Assembly: GCA_028564705.1 (NCBI GenBank)
Contig: JAPXFQ010000183.1
Location: 16,001 to 80,000, forward strand
Direction of reading: 5' to 3'
Source of the DNA: Apricaphanius iberus
Taxonomy: Eukaryota > Chordata > Actinopteri > Cyprinodontiformes > Aphaniidae
Length of the DNA: 64,000 nucleotides
The position numbers and the translations under genes were made by a program. Shown here piece by piece: positions 14,001-25,647 of the stretch. Every line of letters begins with the position of its first letter. Position 1 is the stretch's first letter. Below the pieces are notes generated by a model. It ran no database searches. It had not been told where the DNA came from and saw nothing but the letters and a program-made list of their open reading frames with translations.

Positions 14001-14713
14001 GGCAGTTTTCTCAATCCCAAGGGAGAGAGGCTTAATCTGTCTTCCATATGTGCAATAGCATAGGTTTTGGTTTGTCTAATGGCCACCCAAGCAAATTAAC
14101 AAGACTTGAACTAAGCCAGAGAGACCACAGACTGATTAATCGCAGGAACCTCCATCTTGTTTGTTAATGAAGATGAATTTTGAGGTCAGTTTGGAGCTGG
14201 ACTGAAAGATGGATGATGACAGTTTCTTATCTGTTCTGCTGTGTGTCTCACTTCTTTACTGCCTGGCTGTTTGGCAGGTATCCTGGAGATCAGAACGGTG
14301 TCTGAGGGGTCCACGCTGGCAATCAAAGCTATAAAGAGCCAGTATTTTATCTGCATGAGCAAGGCCGGAAATCTGCAAGCCAAGGTAATACATTTCTTTC
14401 AGTGATAAACTACTGTGCTTTGTTCAGCCAATGAGTAATTATACAGTCATAGAGCAAGAGTTCTGAAACATTGAAATAAAGTTTTGATATATTGTCTTTA
14501 CAGAAGAACTACAGTAAAAACTGCGACTTTAAGGAGAGTTTCCTAGAGAACCACTACAATGCTTATTCCTCTGCAAAGTGGACAAAAATAGAAATGTTCA
14601 TAGCTCTGTCTCAGAGGGGAAGGCCAATGAGGGGGAAGAGGACCAAGAAGGAACTCCCATCATCTCACTTCATACCAATGAAATGCTGGGATGAAGAGAG
14701 GAGAGTGGAGTGA
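11092..14713 (+). CDS. fgf7: Fibroblast growth factor 7 (keratinocyte growth factor)
   Basis: Secreted heparin-binding growth factor; in vertebrates it is a mesenchyme-to-epithelium signal through FGFR2-IIIb. Coding exons: 11092-11377, 14278-14384, 14504-14713 (phases 1 and 0, all GT-AG), giving 200 aa against 194 in human. Residues 1-33 form a hydrophobic signal peptide. Sequons are at N34 (NCT), N45 (NCS) and N84 (NIT). The family hallmark YDYMEGGD follows at 57-64, and the beta-trefoil core runs from there to about residue 190, including ILEIRTV at the exon 1/2 junction, ENHYNAYSSAKW and RGKRTKKE. These match FGF7 rather than FGF10 (YDYMEGGD rather than FGF10's YNHLQGD). Compared with human FGF7 from memory, two residues are missing between SAKWT and EMF, and the C-terminus is replaced by a longer charged tail with a cysteine (KCWDEERRVE). 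Exon/intron layout is that of the FGF7/10/22 subfamily. The start is the first ATG before the signal peptide, although ATG at codon 5 is also possible. Confidence 0.95.
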
Positions 14714-17700
14714 ATTAAAGACTTCTGTCACGAACTGTGTTATTTAGGTCACACATATATATGTACATCATAACAGACACATGTAGTCGCATTACCAGCA
14801 TCACACTACACTCTTCTAATGTGCAGTCATATTAATAACTGAAACAATTGTATCATAAGCTACTACAGTCAAGATCATACAAGATACTGGAACTTAAAAC
14901 ATGGAAGCATGACTAATGTTATTTTTGTTATTTTTAAGTAAATACTATAAATTCTTTCTTACCAAACCATAAAAATACTTGCATACAGGCTGGACTGTAT
15001 TCCTTACTAATGATTTACCCAGAAGCTGTGGGATGAAGTGATATATTTAATCAAAAAAACAAAAAAAAATGTCCAGAGGGAATAGTTGGTTTGACCAAAA
15101 AATGCTGAAGCAAGCTGAGCTTGTCTTTACCTTCCTCTACACCAGATGCATTCATACAGAGCTGACATAGTGCGTGTAGTAAATGGGAATGTGAATGAAC
15201 AGAAGCAAGTCCAGTTTATTGTGAATGATGTGTGAGTGTGATTTGTTTGTCTTTTCTGGATCGACTATGGTCAAATACACTGTAGCTGCTTACTGACTCC
15301 CTTTTCATTGTCAGTGTGTTATGTAAAAGGTTGAAAGGTTTCGCTGCTGCTGAAAAGACATTCAGATATTAACACAAAGCAAACCACATTATTAATTAAA
15401 ATAATATTTCAGAGATCGTTTCTTTTCAGACATTCCTGTTATACCGAGTGGCAGAAAATCAACTAAAGATTTAATAGCTGATTGACTAATTTTATAAAAA
15501 AATATTGTCAGAGTTTTGGCTATGGCAGTATAGTTCTTCATTATGCATTGATCTTTTTCCCTTCTTTGTATAAAGTAGACATAGTGAAGCAAAGCTTTAG
15601 AATGCATCATTTTCCCCCCACTAGAGGGTATAACAAACCTCAAAATAAAGTCATGTCCCCAGACTTATGAAACTTGTTTGGTTAACTTGTCAGCAAGACA
15701 TCAAACTGAAGTAGAAAGTCACAGCACTCAATTAGATGTTGCTTTGAACGTCTTGCGCAACCACTTTTTGCTTGGTTCACACTGCATGTGAACTTTATGA
15801 ACTGAGCATTTATCCCGCCTTAAACAAAATGGACTTTAAGTCTAGAGAGCTCTGGAGGAACTTGAAGACAGAGGTGTGTGTGTTACTGTGATAAAATTCA
15901 GCATTATTTATTCTGTTTATTATTAGTAATAAAGAAAAACATGGTATTTGTTCACAACTTTTGCATGTCTGTAATATCCACTATGATATATCCCTACTTA
16001 AAGAAAAGATATGAATCATATTGAATGTTTCTTCTTTTTTCAGATGATTACGTGTATGTTGCAAATAAATATTTAGAAAAACCTTTGTGTCCTTGGACAG
16101 TCCTGAGAAAATAAAACAGGTTCATCGAGTCTGATAAGAGAGGTATACAGGTAATATACATCAAAGGTGTGATTAAGTATTATTTGGTCAAAGTTTACCT
16201 TATAAGCAGTAAAAGTGGAGTCTTGTCGGTGTGTAAAAAAAACATTGCAAACTAATGGGCAGATAGCCAACACATGCATTTAGTCATTTAAACACAAGAG
16301 GCGGATTCCCCCCCTAAAGAAGCTCACAGACGCAGAGAACACGTTTTGCCAGGGTTCACATCTGGCTTGGAAAACCCCTGTCAGATGGAGACAGTGAAAT
16401 TCAGAGAGCAAGCCTATGAAATAAGATTGACCCAAACAACATCTGAGCAAGGTGAGGGCTTCTGCCAAGTCACGCAAAGTTAGTCTTAGCAGATCATTTG
16501 TAACATGCTCAAAACGTAAACACATTTCAGGCTCAAGGCCATGTATTCCCGGTAGGACGACATGAGGCTAGAGTCGACCAACAACAGCGAGAACCCCTCA
16601 CAGAAGTGAAGCTAGTGGCTCCAGCAAAAGGATGAAACACAGGCACACCAGATGCTGTTCCAATCTACAATGTGTGAAAGAAAGGCATTGATTGTGTTTA
16701 AACCTGTTCTTTCTGAAATAACAACTCTCTTTATTATCGAGAGCTGGAGGATAAATGGACAGCATGGTAAAACATATGTTTGTAAATGCACCTCTGAATA
16801 AACGTGAAATGTTTAAGCAGTTTGTCCAAACCGTTTTCATTCCATATTATTAATAATTAGATGGTGTTTGTGTCCCACCAAATCAAACAATTTACTCTGA
16901 AAATAACTCTTACAATTCTCAATCATCTATTTTGCTGATCACAACCCAACATAAAGCATATGTATGATTTTTTATTTTTCTGCTTGGGAAAAAAAAAGTA
17001 CAACGCTACTGTGCAATATGATGACGCTCTTTGGATAAAAAACTTTTCTATAACAACGATTTACTCTTAATTATGATGCTTCATAACAGCAGGATTGCAT
17101 TTTTGTGTAAGCATAAACAGAGAAAACCACATGTGTCCCATATTACGGGGTACAGAGCAGACAGGGGCAGTGTCTGTGAGAACAGTGTGGTCTGCGTCTG
17201 CCTGTTAACAACAGAGCCGAGAGGAGGGGAGAATAAAAGACTATGGGTGAGGACGAACAGAGAACAAGGCTGGGGATTCTCTTGCAATTATGAGGGGTGG
17301 TCCTGGGGCACAAGGGGAACGGGGAGGCCCTTGGGGAGGGGGCGAGAGACAACACACAACTGAACTTGATACATCTCAGGGCCGTAAACCTTTATTTTCC
17401 CAAAGGAAAACTGTTGTTATGCAATCTGGAGTATTTTGTGTTTGCACCCCTTTGCACGGAGATCCTACAGAACCAGACTGGGGGAAAAGGTACGTCAGGT
17501 ACTCCAGCAGTTCATAGTAATATCATGCTTTCATAATAGAGGAAGGGATGGGAAAAGAGGATGGGAATAGGTTTTTACTAAAATAAGCCTACTTATGTAC
17601 TGCATGTATGAGGAGCTAACTTTTGAAGATCCATCCGTCCATCAATCTATCTACTTTCTACCACATCAGGCTGGAGGCAACAGTTCCAGGAGAAAAAACA

Positions 17701-18229
17701 AGTTATTTCTGAGAAATCCCAACCTCCAATGAGAGGCACCACAAAGTTGTCCTAATCGCATTTCCAAACCACTTATACTGACTTCTTGGAAATAAATGAG
17801 CAGTTCCATCCGAATGATAGAGGTTTTTACCCATCTCCAAAGACTACATTATGATCAAAGGTAACGGTCAGAATTAAGAGCTTTGCTTCATGGCCCAACA
17901 ATTGTTGGACACAACAGACTGGAGCTGTTTATCTTGTCCAGTTTGTCTCATTCATCTGGGGCTCATACCATCACTCATAAAAGAGGCACTTAGATATTTA
18001 AACTAGTTGCTGGGACCTCTGGTGGAAAGCAGCAGCTTCAAAGAAATGAGAATACCACACACAAAGCACCTCGATCCTGGACATTCTTTGCTTCTGCATC
18101 CACTGAAGCTGAAGTACTTTTGTCTACCTAGTACCTTTCCGCTACTTTAGTCCCACAGGAAAACCAATGCCTCCCTCTTCAATCTAACATCTTCCAACAT
18201 TACTGGAGTTATCAGTGGATAGGCTGCCA
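14714..18229. other. fgf7 3' UTR and downstream intergenic DNA
   Basis: The fgf7 3' end is not resolved; a possible AATAAA lies at 15644-15649, more than 900 bases past the stop. The rest shows no exon I can support. Overlapping frames of 110 and 75 codons at 17031-17517 lie in a GC-richer patch but have no recognisable domain. Confidence 0.4.
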
Positions 18230-18231
18230 CA

Positions 18232-18510
18232 ATGACTTTTACAAGTGATCGTCAGCCCACAACTCCTGAAAACTAACTTCACAATGACAGTTTTGATCAT
18301 ATCCCATCCAGAGTCCAGAAACAAATCTGCAAGTTAGGCTGGGAAACATCTCCCTCACAAGAACCATCAGCACGGGCAACCCCCAGGGTAGTGTTCTATC
18401 CCCACTCCTCTTCTTTCTGCACACAAACTTGTACTTGTACTTGAACGAACTCCTGAAGTTAGTAGAGGAAACCACTGTCACTAATCTTGCTCTGCAAGAT
18501 GAATTCTCGC
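18232..18510 (+). mobile_element. Non-LTR retrotransposon reverse-transcriptase fragment (left part)
   Basis: The plus strand keeps the theme of the RT core 'STGNPQGSVLSPLLF(F)LHTNLYL', visible around 18370-18440 (gggcaacccccagggtagtgttctatcccc). This is the conserved G-x-PQG-x-xLSP block of fish LINEs of the Rex1/L2-like kind. The frame is broken, so this is a fossil. It appears to continue after an interruption at about 19000. The exact family is not assigned. Confidence 0.55.
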
Positions 18511-18670
18511 AAGATTTGGAGTTTTCCAAACTCAGGAGAATCCATCTTGCACTGCTCCAATCTAAACCGTCCTACCTCCGACCCATATTTGACTGAGCCA
18601 ATCGTTTGTCAGCATTGTGCTTTGGGGCAGCAGTTCAGTCGTGACGACAGTATCAAGTGCCCAGCTAAGT

Positions 18671-18828
18671 GAAACAAACATGGCCGCGCCGGTTGACGCT
18701 CGCGTAGAAGCAGCTATTGAATCGGTTGTAGAGGAACTGGATACTATTTATTCATTAAAAAATGAGCAAAGGGAAGCACGTTGTGAAAGGCGAAACAAAC
18801 ATGGCCGCGTCGGTTGATGCTCGCGTAA
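18671..18828 (+). pseudogene. RecQ-like helicase N-terminal fragment, 37-base segment duplicated
   Basis: A frame beginning MAAPVDARVEAAIESVVEEL (ATG at 18680) resembles the N-terminus of the multicopy RecQ/DEAD-type helicase ORFs often annotated in fish genomes. The helicase motifs are absent. The first 37 bases (18671-18707) recur at 18792-18828 with a few changes. The fragment sits inside a broken LINE. Family recognition is from memory of similar fish proteins and is moderate; what is seen directly is the duplicated segment and the short ORF. Confidence 0.4.
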
Positions 18829-18999
18829 AAGGCAATGCCAGCTGGGCGCTACCTTGCACGTCCTCCAATGAGCTCAAAATATCTACCAGATGGCCCTTTC
18901 TGTTTCAGATGTTTTCTGCTGCAAAGATTCCAGATCAAAATGTGTAAGTTTAACACGGGCCGGGGCTACACATAGATCTGGCTGATGCCCGGTCACTGG

Positions 19000-19440
19000 T
19001 CGGATGTAAAACACTGACGAGTCTGTTTACAGACAGGAAGTGGATCAGCAGGTACACTGCTATAGTCAAACCACCTGGAGCCTAAATCGCTCAAGGCTGT
19101 GAAGATGTAAATTTACATACTGCGAACAGCCCCAAAACTCTGTGTACTTCTGGGTCCTATAGGAACTACCATTTCTCAGGACGGAAGCTGGTTCTCACAC
19201 TTTACATCGTTTGGAAGAACCCCCAGCAGAGATATACTTCCTGCAAACACTCACGATCTAAGACATTCCAAAGGAGTTGTTGGTCCTCTTCTACACTACC
19301 ATTATTCAGTCACTCCTGTGTACACCCATCAATGTGTGGTTTGACTTAGTCACCAAACAGCACAAGTCCAGAGTTCAATGAACAATTATGTCTACAGAGA
19401 GGATCACTTAGGTTGATCTTCCCTCCATCCCTGACTTGTA
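19000..19440 (+). mobile_element. Non-LTR retrotransposon reverse-transcriptase fragment (right part)
   Basis: Degenerate plus-strand LINE coding sequence: themes corresponding to 'tdRKWISRYTAIVKPPGA', 'FLGTTISQDGSW' and 'QRYTSCKH...LLVLFYTTIIQSLLCTPINVWFDL' can be followed from about 19030 to 19390 with frameshifts. This is the post-catalytic RT region, in the same orientation as the fragment at 18232-18510, so the two are probably one insertion split by the helicase-like segment. Confidence 0.55.
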
Positions 19441-20954
19441 CAGGTCTGATATTATTGTAGAAATATAAGAAGTATAAAACCTGGTAGAATATTTTTTATC
19501 TGTTATTCAGCATGGACATATACTGTACTGTAGATGAAAACAACATTTGGTACTGTACATCATAATGGAATGATATTTGTAACTAACGTTTTTCATTTGT
19601 CGCGCTGCATTAATGTAAAGGGAACATTACCACATGGTGGCTGTTAAGTCACTAGTTGGTGTTCATGTTCAATGACACTGAGGGTTAAATTCGTTCTTAC
19701 CTATCTGTTTTGATATGGAAAAAAGAAAATCATAAACTTTGTGATATGTTTAGAAAACAGAGTTTCAAAGAGAAAGAAGGTAACTTGATAAGATGGTGTT
19801 TTGAATCTCCTGCGTAGAACAATCGTCAGTCTGATTATCATCTTCAAAACTATGCTGGAATTAATTTAAAGTCCCGTTAGAAAAACTCTAGAGTCTAGTG
19901 GGATCTTTATTTTTGAACTGCGTTGCAGCTGTTTTTACCAGGTTTCCCATGCAAAACAGATCTGTGATCTCTATGGGGTAAATCTTGTTAACTAACAGCA
20001 GTGAATTAATCAATTAATAAATAATGCCTAGATTAACTTTTGTGGTAGTAACACATGGTAAATTCAAATGAGTTATTATTTTTTTTGCAGTTGCACACTT
20101 ATTAAACAATATATAAACTGTGTCAATGTTGGCACAAAACTAATATTCATTTCATGACCTCATAAAAATCCTATAGAAATGGTCCATTACATTCAGTCAG
20201 CTGTAATGGTATCTCATGGGTCACATCTTTAAAAGCCGAAAAGGTCGAAAGAAAATGAGAAACACATGTCCTTGCACTTGGCAAAGTTACCAAAAACCTA
20301 ACCAGTCAGGGATCTGTCTGGCTTTAAATGACCCTTCAATGTTTATAGCTTTTTGTAAGTGCTTTTGTTCCAGTCCAAAAGAACAGAGGAGGTGGTGTGC
20401 AAAAGAGGTATTGAATCACACCATCTTTACAGCATGAGGACAATTGTGTTCCAGCTGCAAATACATCTTACCATTGTTGGTGAATTCAAAGAAGTAATGA
20501 ATCAGTTTTAGGTTTCCCACACTGCAATTATTCTCAATAGATCTGCAGGTATATTGCTGTCATTATCCTAAGAACTGGAAGATACTCTTAAAAATCTTAT
20601 TCTCTGCAGGATGAAAAAGAGATATAAAAAGGCGTTTTTATGAATCATCAGTAAATGAGACAAGGGTCAAATTGCTGCTGACATTGGCTTTATTTAACCC
20701 AAAAGGAGTTAAGATGTCTTGCAATCTTTAACGCAGTAATTAAAAAAATGATCATAGATGATCATGAAAGTGAAATGGTGCTTTAAACAGCTGTAATAAA
20801 TTCCTTTATCCTTGTGACTAAGAGTACAACATGTACGGTAGATTTCAGCACCTCTTTTCAGGGAACAGCTAATTCAAACAACACATCTTCAAAGGATATT
20901 GCTAAAAAGATGTAAATGTATCATTTTTGTAACTCTGAGGCCTCAAGTTATAGG
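19441..20954. other. Intergenic DNA, nothing recognised
   Basis: AT-rich sequence with short open frames only; no splice-supported exon, RNA gene or repeat could be argued. Confidence 0.4.
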
Positions 20955-21346
20955 GTTTAAAATAGGGATGCAACGATACCACTTTTTTCAAAACCGATAC
21001 CGTACCGATAGTTGGATCCGAGAACTTACTGATACCGAGTACCAATGCCGATACTTCTACCGCACACAAAAAGTTCTATCAATTCGGAGTCAGATTTTAT
21101 TTTTTTCTCTGCTTGTTACAAGAAATGATGGTGAATTAGATAAAAAATAAAATGTAAATAAAAATTACCACAGAACTTACATTTAAAAGTTAAAAAACAA
21201 TATTTTCTGTGAAATTATTGCTGCATTTCCACATCTTAAGTATCGGTTCGTGGTATCGGTTAACATTAGCCAATACCATTGCATTAGACAGTATCAGGGC
21301 CGATACCCAATACCAGTATCTGTATTGGTGCATCCCTAGTTTAAAA
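20955..21346. mobile_element. hAT-type MITE, copy 1, with perfect 8-bp target-site duplication
   Basis: The element (20963-21338, 376 bases) begins TAGGGATGCA and ends TGCATCCCTA. It is flanked on both sides by GTTTAAAA (20955-20962 and 21339-21346), a perfect 8-bp duplication. Inner ends carry repeated 'ccgatac' / 'gtatcgg' words. Length, TAGGG termini and 8-bp duplication are the signature of a non-autonomous hAT element. It is the same family as 33287-33634, in the opposite orientation. Confidence 0.9.
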
Positions 21347-21977
21347 TTCAAATGCAGTTGACTTAAATTTCTAATTTATTGTTGTCACACAGAACCATTT
21401 CTGTTGGCTACATTACTCCACAGGCTTATTTAAACCATCAGCAGAGATTTGTAACAACAACAAAATGCTGTTTTATTTTGAAATGACATTGCAGCAAGGG
21501 ACACAACAAGGGCCCAGGCAGGATTCAGTCCCACGACTCCCAGGTGAGGGTCATGTGTACAGTCAGCCAGGAGCCATCCAGAAACCTTGAGAGGGGCAGG
21601 TGTTTAGAGTTCAAAAAGGGGCACATGTAACAAGATTTTAAAATGGCTTACAACAGCATAACTTATAGTATTTAATACTGAATATCCATCAAGAGAATAA
21701 TAGAGTATCAACACATAATATATTAACGCCATCAGTAGGGAACCATGCAAAGCCAATATAGCCTGCTCTTTTTTTTTTTCATCTGAAGGGGTGCAATATT
21801 GCTGTTGACATGCTGCTGGGACGTGATGATCAAATACAAACATCAAAAGGACCACAGGATAGCTGGTAGCTGACTAAACAAGTTTTATAAAGTACATTAT
21901 GGAATAATTAATCCTGAAGCTGTGTCTCACTAAATAAACCCTCATATCTGACTGGTTAACTTCTGCAGAAACTCAGG

Positions 21978-22345
21978 TGCCGCTTTAAAGGGATTTTCCA
22001 CCCCTAAGTGAAAATATGTCTGTTGCTATATTCCTCAGAGTTAGATAAGTGATAAAAAAAGCACTTTGTAACCAGCCCAGGATTTACCCTGATCTGGCAA
22101 CAGTCTGTTTGCTTTAGTTTTAACCAATGTAAGTGAATAGGAACTACTAGCATGCATTTTTTTTAATCAAGGGTGGAATATGAGATCAAAACAGCTCAGA
22201 GTGGCAAACTCTACTTTTTTATAGAAGTGTTACCTACTCTGAGGGAATAGATTTTCTAAGTCAACAGATAAAATGAATTTGATATCTTTAGCTGATAGCA
22301 TTGAGGTAAAATATTAATAAAACTATTATAAAACAAAAAAAAATC
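21978..22345. repeat. Probable dispersed repeat
   Basis: The stretch opening with 'aaagggattttccacccctaagtgaaaatatg' and containing 'gagttagataagtgataaaaaaagca' resembles a dispersed fish repeat known to me only from general familiarity. Boundaries and family are uncertain. Confidence 0.3.
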
Positions 22346-22402
22346 AGTTAAAAAATTATGCATTAAAGGAGCATTAAACACGTAGAAAACCACTATAAAT
22401 CT

Positions 22403-22791
22403 GGGAAATTTTACATCCATCCATCCATCCATCCATCTTCTTAACCGTTATCCAATTCAGGTCACGGGGCGTGGAGCTATCCACAATTATCGGCGTTAGG
22501 CAGGGTACACCCTGAAGGACGCCAGTCTGTTGCAGGGCCAACACAGAGAGACAGACAACCATTCACACTCCATTCATTCCTAGGGACAATTTAGAGTGAT
22601 CATTCCCTATCATGCATGTTTTTGGACTGTGGGAGGAAGCCGGAGTACCCCGGAGAGAACCCACGCATGCACGGGGAGAACATGCAAACTCCATGCAGAA
22701 AGGCCCTGGACCGGGATACGAACCCACGACCTTCTTGCTGCAAGGCAACAGCGCTAACCACTGCGCCACCGTGCAGCCGGGAAATTTTACA
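22403..22791 (-). mobile_element. tRNA-headed SINE with perfect 13-bp target-site duplication
   Basis: On the minus strand the element (22778 to 22416, 363 bases) starts with a tRNA-like head: A box TGGCGCAGTGG (complement of 22758-22768) and B box GGTTCGTATCC (complement of 22714-22724), the internal RNA polymerase III promoter. A conserved body follows (GCATGTTCTCCCCGTGCATG), and the tail is a (GGAT)n run, seen as ATCC repeats at 22416-22434. It is flanked by GGGAAATTTTACA at 22403-22415 and 22779-22791, a perfect duplication typical of LINE-mediated insertion. Confidence 0.9.
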
Positions 22792-22879
22792 ATCAAATAA
22801 ATTCAAAATCACTTCACAAACACAGTTGAAATGTACATTGTTAGTTATCATTTAAACTGAGGTACAGCATATGTGTGAT

Positions 22880-22990
22880 TCAGGTCATAAGACAAAGCAG
22901 ACCAGAAAATAACTTTGATCGCTCCATTGACTTCCATTTGTTACCCTTTTTTTTGGGCCAGGGGACCCACGGGCAGATTAGAAGGGAAAG
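22880..22990. repeat. Dispersed repeat, copy A
   Basis: Shares a common order of words with 28335-28450: 'agaaaataa', 'cgctccattgacttcc', 'ggccaggggacc', 'gggcaga(t)tag' and 'ggatcccc'. The two copies lie on either side of dtwd1 in the same orientation. No inverted ends were found, and the family is unknown. Confidence 0.45.
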
Positions 22991-23599
22991 AGACTTAGGA
23001 TCCCCATAATGAGCAGAAATGCATAAGGAAAAGTAAAAAGAGGAGACGAGGGAATGTAAAAACAAGGAATGCACATATGAGGAAAAAGACAAACAAAATA
23101 TAAAATATATATTTGGATTTGACTATTCTATCCATATATTTCTGTTTTTATTTTTAATTATGTCAGTTTTGGTCCTCCATATAGTGACAGGACCCTCATG
23201 CTGTCACAAAATGTTAGGCTATAAAAAAGTGGGCTAGCTTGAAATTTTAAAATAGGTGGATAGGACTGTTATCCTTATAGATCTGTACCAAAATATGTTT
23301 GTAATATCAGTTTGGAAAACTAAACAGTTAAAAATAAATGCAAGCTGATATCACTGAGCTGGGATAGCATGACATATAGGCCTAAAATTTGTGGTGAATT
23401 TTCTACATCTACACCCTAAGGTTGTTGACAAAACTATCCAGTGGCGCCTCCCTGCTAGAACTTGTGCGGGTTTACTGCTTAAAGTTAACTAAACGTGTTT
23501 CCAAAACATATATAGGGCATAACAGAGATTAATGTATTATTATTTTTAAAAAATTCACTACTTTTTGCATGAAATATCAGCTCTCAGTCTATTGAGGGC

Positions 23600-23780
23600 G
23601 CAACGTTCATTGGACTGGCTGCTCTGCTGTTGCTTTGGCAACGGAGTTCTTTCTATTTCCGCCTACTGAAGTAGCATTTCCAGTTTGCTGGGAACATACA
23701 TATGTATGGTTGGGAAGGCGTGGGCTGCTTGCTGGTAGACATGTGTGAATTGTTTTATCTGGGATAAATGCGGGGTAAAT
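23600..23780 (+). promoter_or_regulatory. Candidate promoter region upstream of dtwd1 (X-box and inverted CCAAT)
   Basis: An ATTGG (inverted CCAAT) at 23609-23613 lies just before GTTGCTTTGGCAAC (23629-23642), an RFX X-box-like imperfect palindrome. This is about 2 kb before the first recognised dtwd1 coding exon, which starts at a splice acceptor, so a non-coding first exon must lie upstream. The link to dtwd1 is inference. Confidence 0.25.
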
Positions 23781-24404
23781 AGCAAATCTTTTTTTACATG
23801 TTCTGTTTTGCACCAAGCTTTCCTTGACTAGCTGAGCCTGTGTGTCTGCTAATGTTTAGCGCATGATCTGTATGGAAGCTAACACAACAGCTAGCTTCAC
23901 AGATTGATGTAGATTCAGTTTGTACAACAAATAGATGTGTAGTTTTGTCTGGTATGACTTTAGATACCGCCGAACAATGCATTTATCTCATTGAATTGTT
24001 TTGTCGTCTTTTAACCAGTTCACGTCCAGCTATTTTATAGTAGCTAACGCTAAAACTGTCTTCAGTTTATATGCCAGCATTTCTGCTATTTTTCTAATTT
24101 CAAATCATGACTCTTAGTTCAGAATTTCACTCAAACAGAAACATTTTAAGTAGAAGCCATGTTTAGATTTTTATATTATTTTAGATCTTATTATTCTTTA
24201 AGTAATATCATTGTCCCTTTTAAAATTGGAAATAACGAGAAAAAGATGATCCAGTCATAGGAGGCACAAATCGTACACTCTCCCAGCTGTTGGGTAACTC
24301 TGTACAACTGAACCAGCTAAACAAATCTCTTTAAAAAGAATATTTGGTATGACAGTCAAATACAATCAAGCGATGCGTGTCTCCTATTTACCACAGGGCA
24401 GGGG

Positions 24405-24690
24405 TAAAGAAGGAAAGCCTATTCGCCGATCAGACATATCATTATGTCCCCCTGCATTATACAGTAGTGTGTTGGGCCCCTCTTTTGCTGGCAACACGTC
24501 CCTGACCTGGCTTTGGCTCCCATAGACCCCTCAGGGGATCTGGCACCAAGAGATTGGCATGATATTCTTTAAGTCCTGTAAGTTGCATTGTGGGAACTTT
24601 GTGGATTTGACTATTCTATCCAGCACATTCCACAGTGGTTCAGTTGGATTGAGACCTAGAGAATTTGGAGGTCAAGTTAATACTTCAAAA
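24405..24690. repeat. Probable dispersed repeat fragment
   Basis: The stretch with 'ccagcacattccacagtggttcagttggattgagacctagagaatttggaggtc' is reminiscent of a DNA-transposon-derived repeat common in fish. Boundaries are uncertain and no inverted ends were found. Confidence 0.35.
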
Positions 24691-25583
24691 TCGTAATTTT
24701 ATTTCCCCCCCAAGGATTCTGAAAAGCTGTCTGAAAGTGTGTTACCTAATTTTGGAATAAAGACACAAACCTTTACATACATAGGGCAGATTCACAGCTC
24801 CAAAAGTGCCACATTTCAATAAATAAAACATTGAAATATTAATAAAATATGCCATTAAATAGAAAAAATAAAATAAGAAATACAACATTTAAAAAGATAA
24901 CTAATAAATAGCTATTATAGTTAATTGTCTTCTGGGTGTTTTTCATGGTTACTGCAACGCCCCCATGAATTTAAGAGACAGTGGTCGGGGCAATGGATAA
25001 CTAGATGTTATGGTCTTTTTGACCACCTGCAGTTGAATTTTCATTTACTTTGTAGTTCACTGTAGCAACAGAAACCATGACGTAATTAAAGGAATGTTGA
25101 AATAACATGTTTTAACCTAATAAATTCAGATTTTATTCGAGTTTTACTTTTAATTGTCGCCTAATTTAAATAATCGTGAATACTTTAACTTACATATATG
25201 GTTATTTATTACGTCGTGACACTTATTATTGTCAGTAACTGCCAGTTTAAGTGTTTCAATCCAACATTCTAAGTTTTTTTCAAAAAGTTAACTAAAGAAA
25301 ATACAGTTTAGCAGGAGATAGCTCATATGTGCTACAAGGGAACATTTTTGGTATGAAAATAGATTTTGCTGACAGCATTCATGATTGTATCATATTTCGT
25401 CAACCAGTAAAAGCCAACTCAGTTCAACTAATTTGTCTTAGGGGAAAAAGGTACTCTGATTTGGATCGAGTCAATTAACTCTCAGCTGGATAAATGTAAT
25501 TTTTTTGTCATTCTGTCACTTTTTCTTTCTTACAATCATTCAACTGATTTTTTTTCTTCTAATGGTTTTATTTCTCAATTTAG
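24691..25583. other. Sequence before the dtwd1 start exon
   Basis: AT-rich, probably intronic or intergenic; it ends in a pyrimidine-rich tract and acceptor TTTAG at 25579-25583. No other feature recognised. Confidence 0.4.
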
Positions 25584-25647
25584 TTTGACGGTGATTGCAG
25601 AGTCAGCCATCTCCAATACAAATACATCCACATCTAAAATAGAAACC

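Noticed and set aside
17031..17517. Several overlapping open frames of 68-110 codons on both strands in a GC-rich patch
   Set aside because: Translations are low-complexity, match no family I know, and have no splice or start context; likely chance frames in GC-richer DNA.
22714..22768. A and B boxes suggesting a tRNA gene
   Set aside because: No cloverleaf could be formed; the boxes belong to the head of a SINE with a perfect target duplication.
25585..25647. Possible earlier dtwd1 start at a TTG
   Set aside because: Non-ATG start is unnecessary; the ATG at 25648 has a good context and gives the expected family length.
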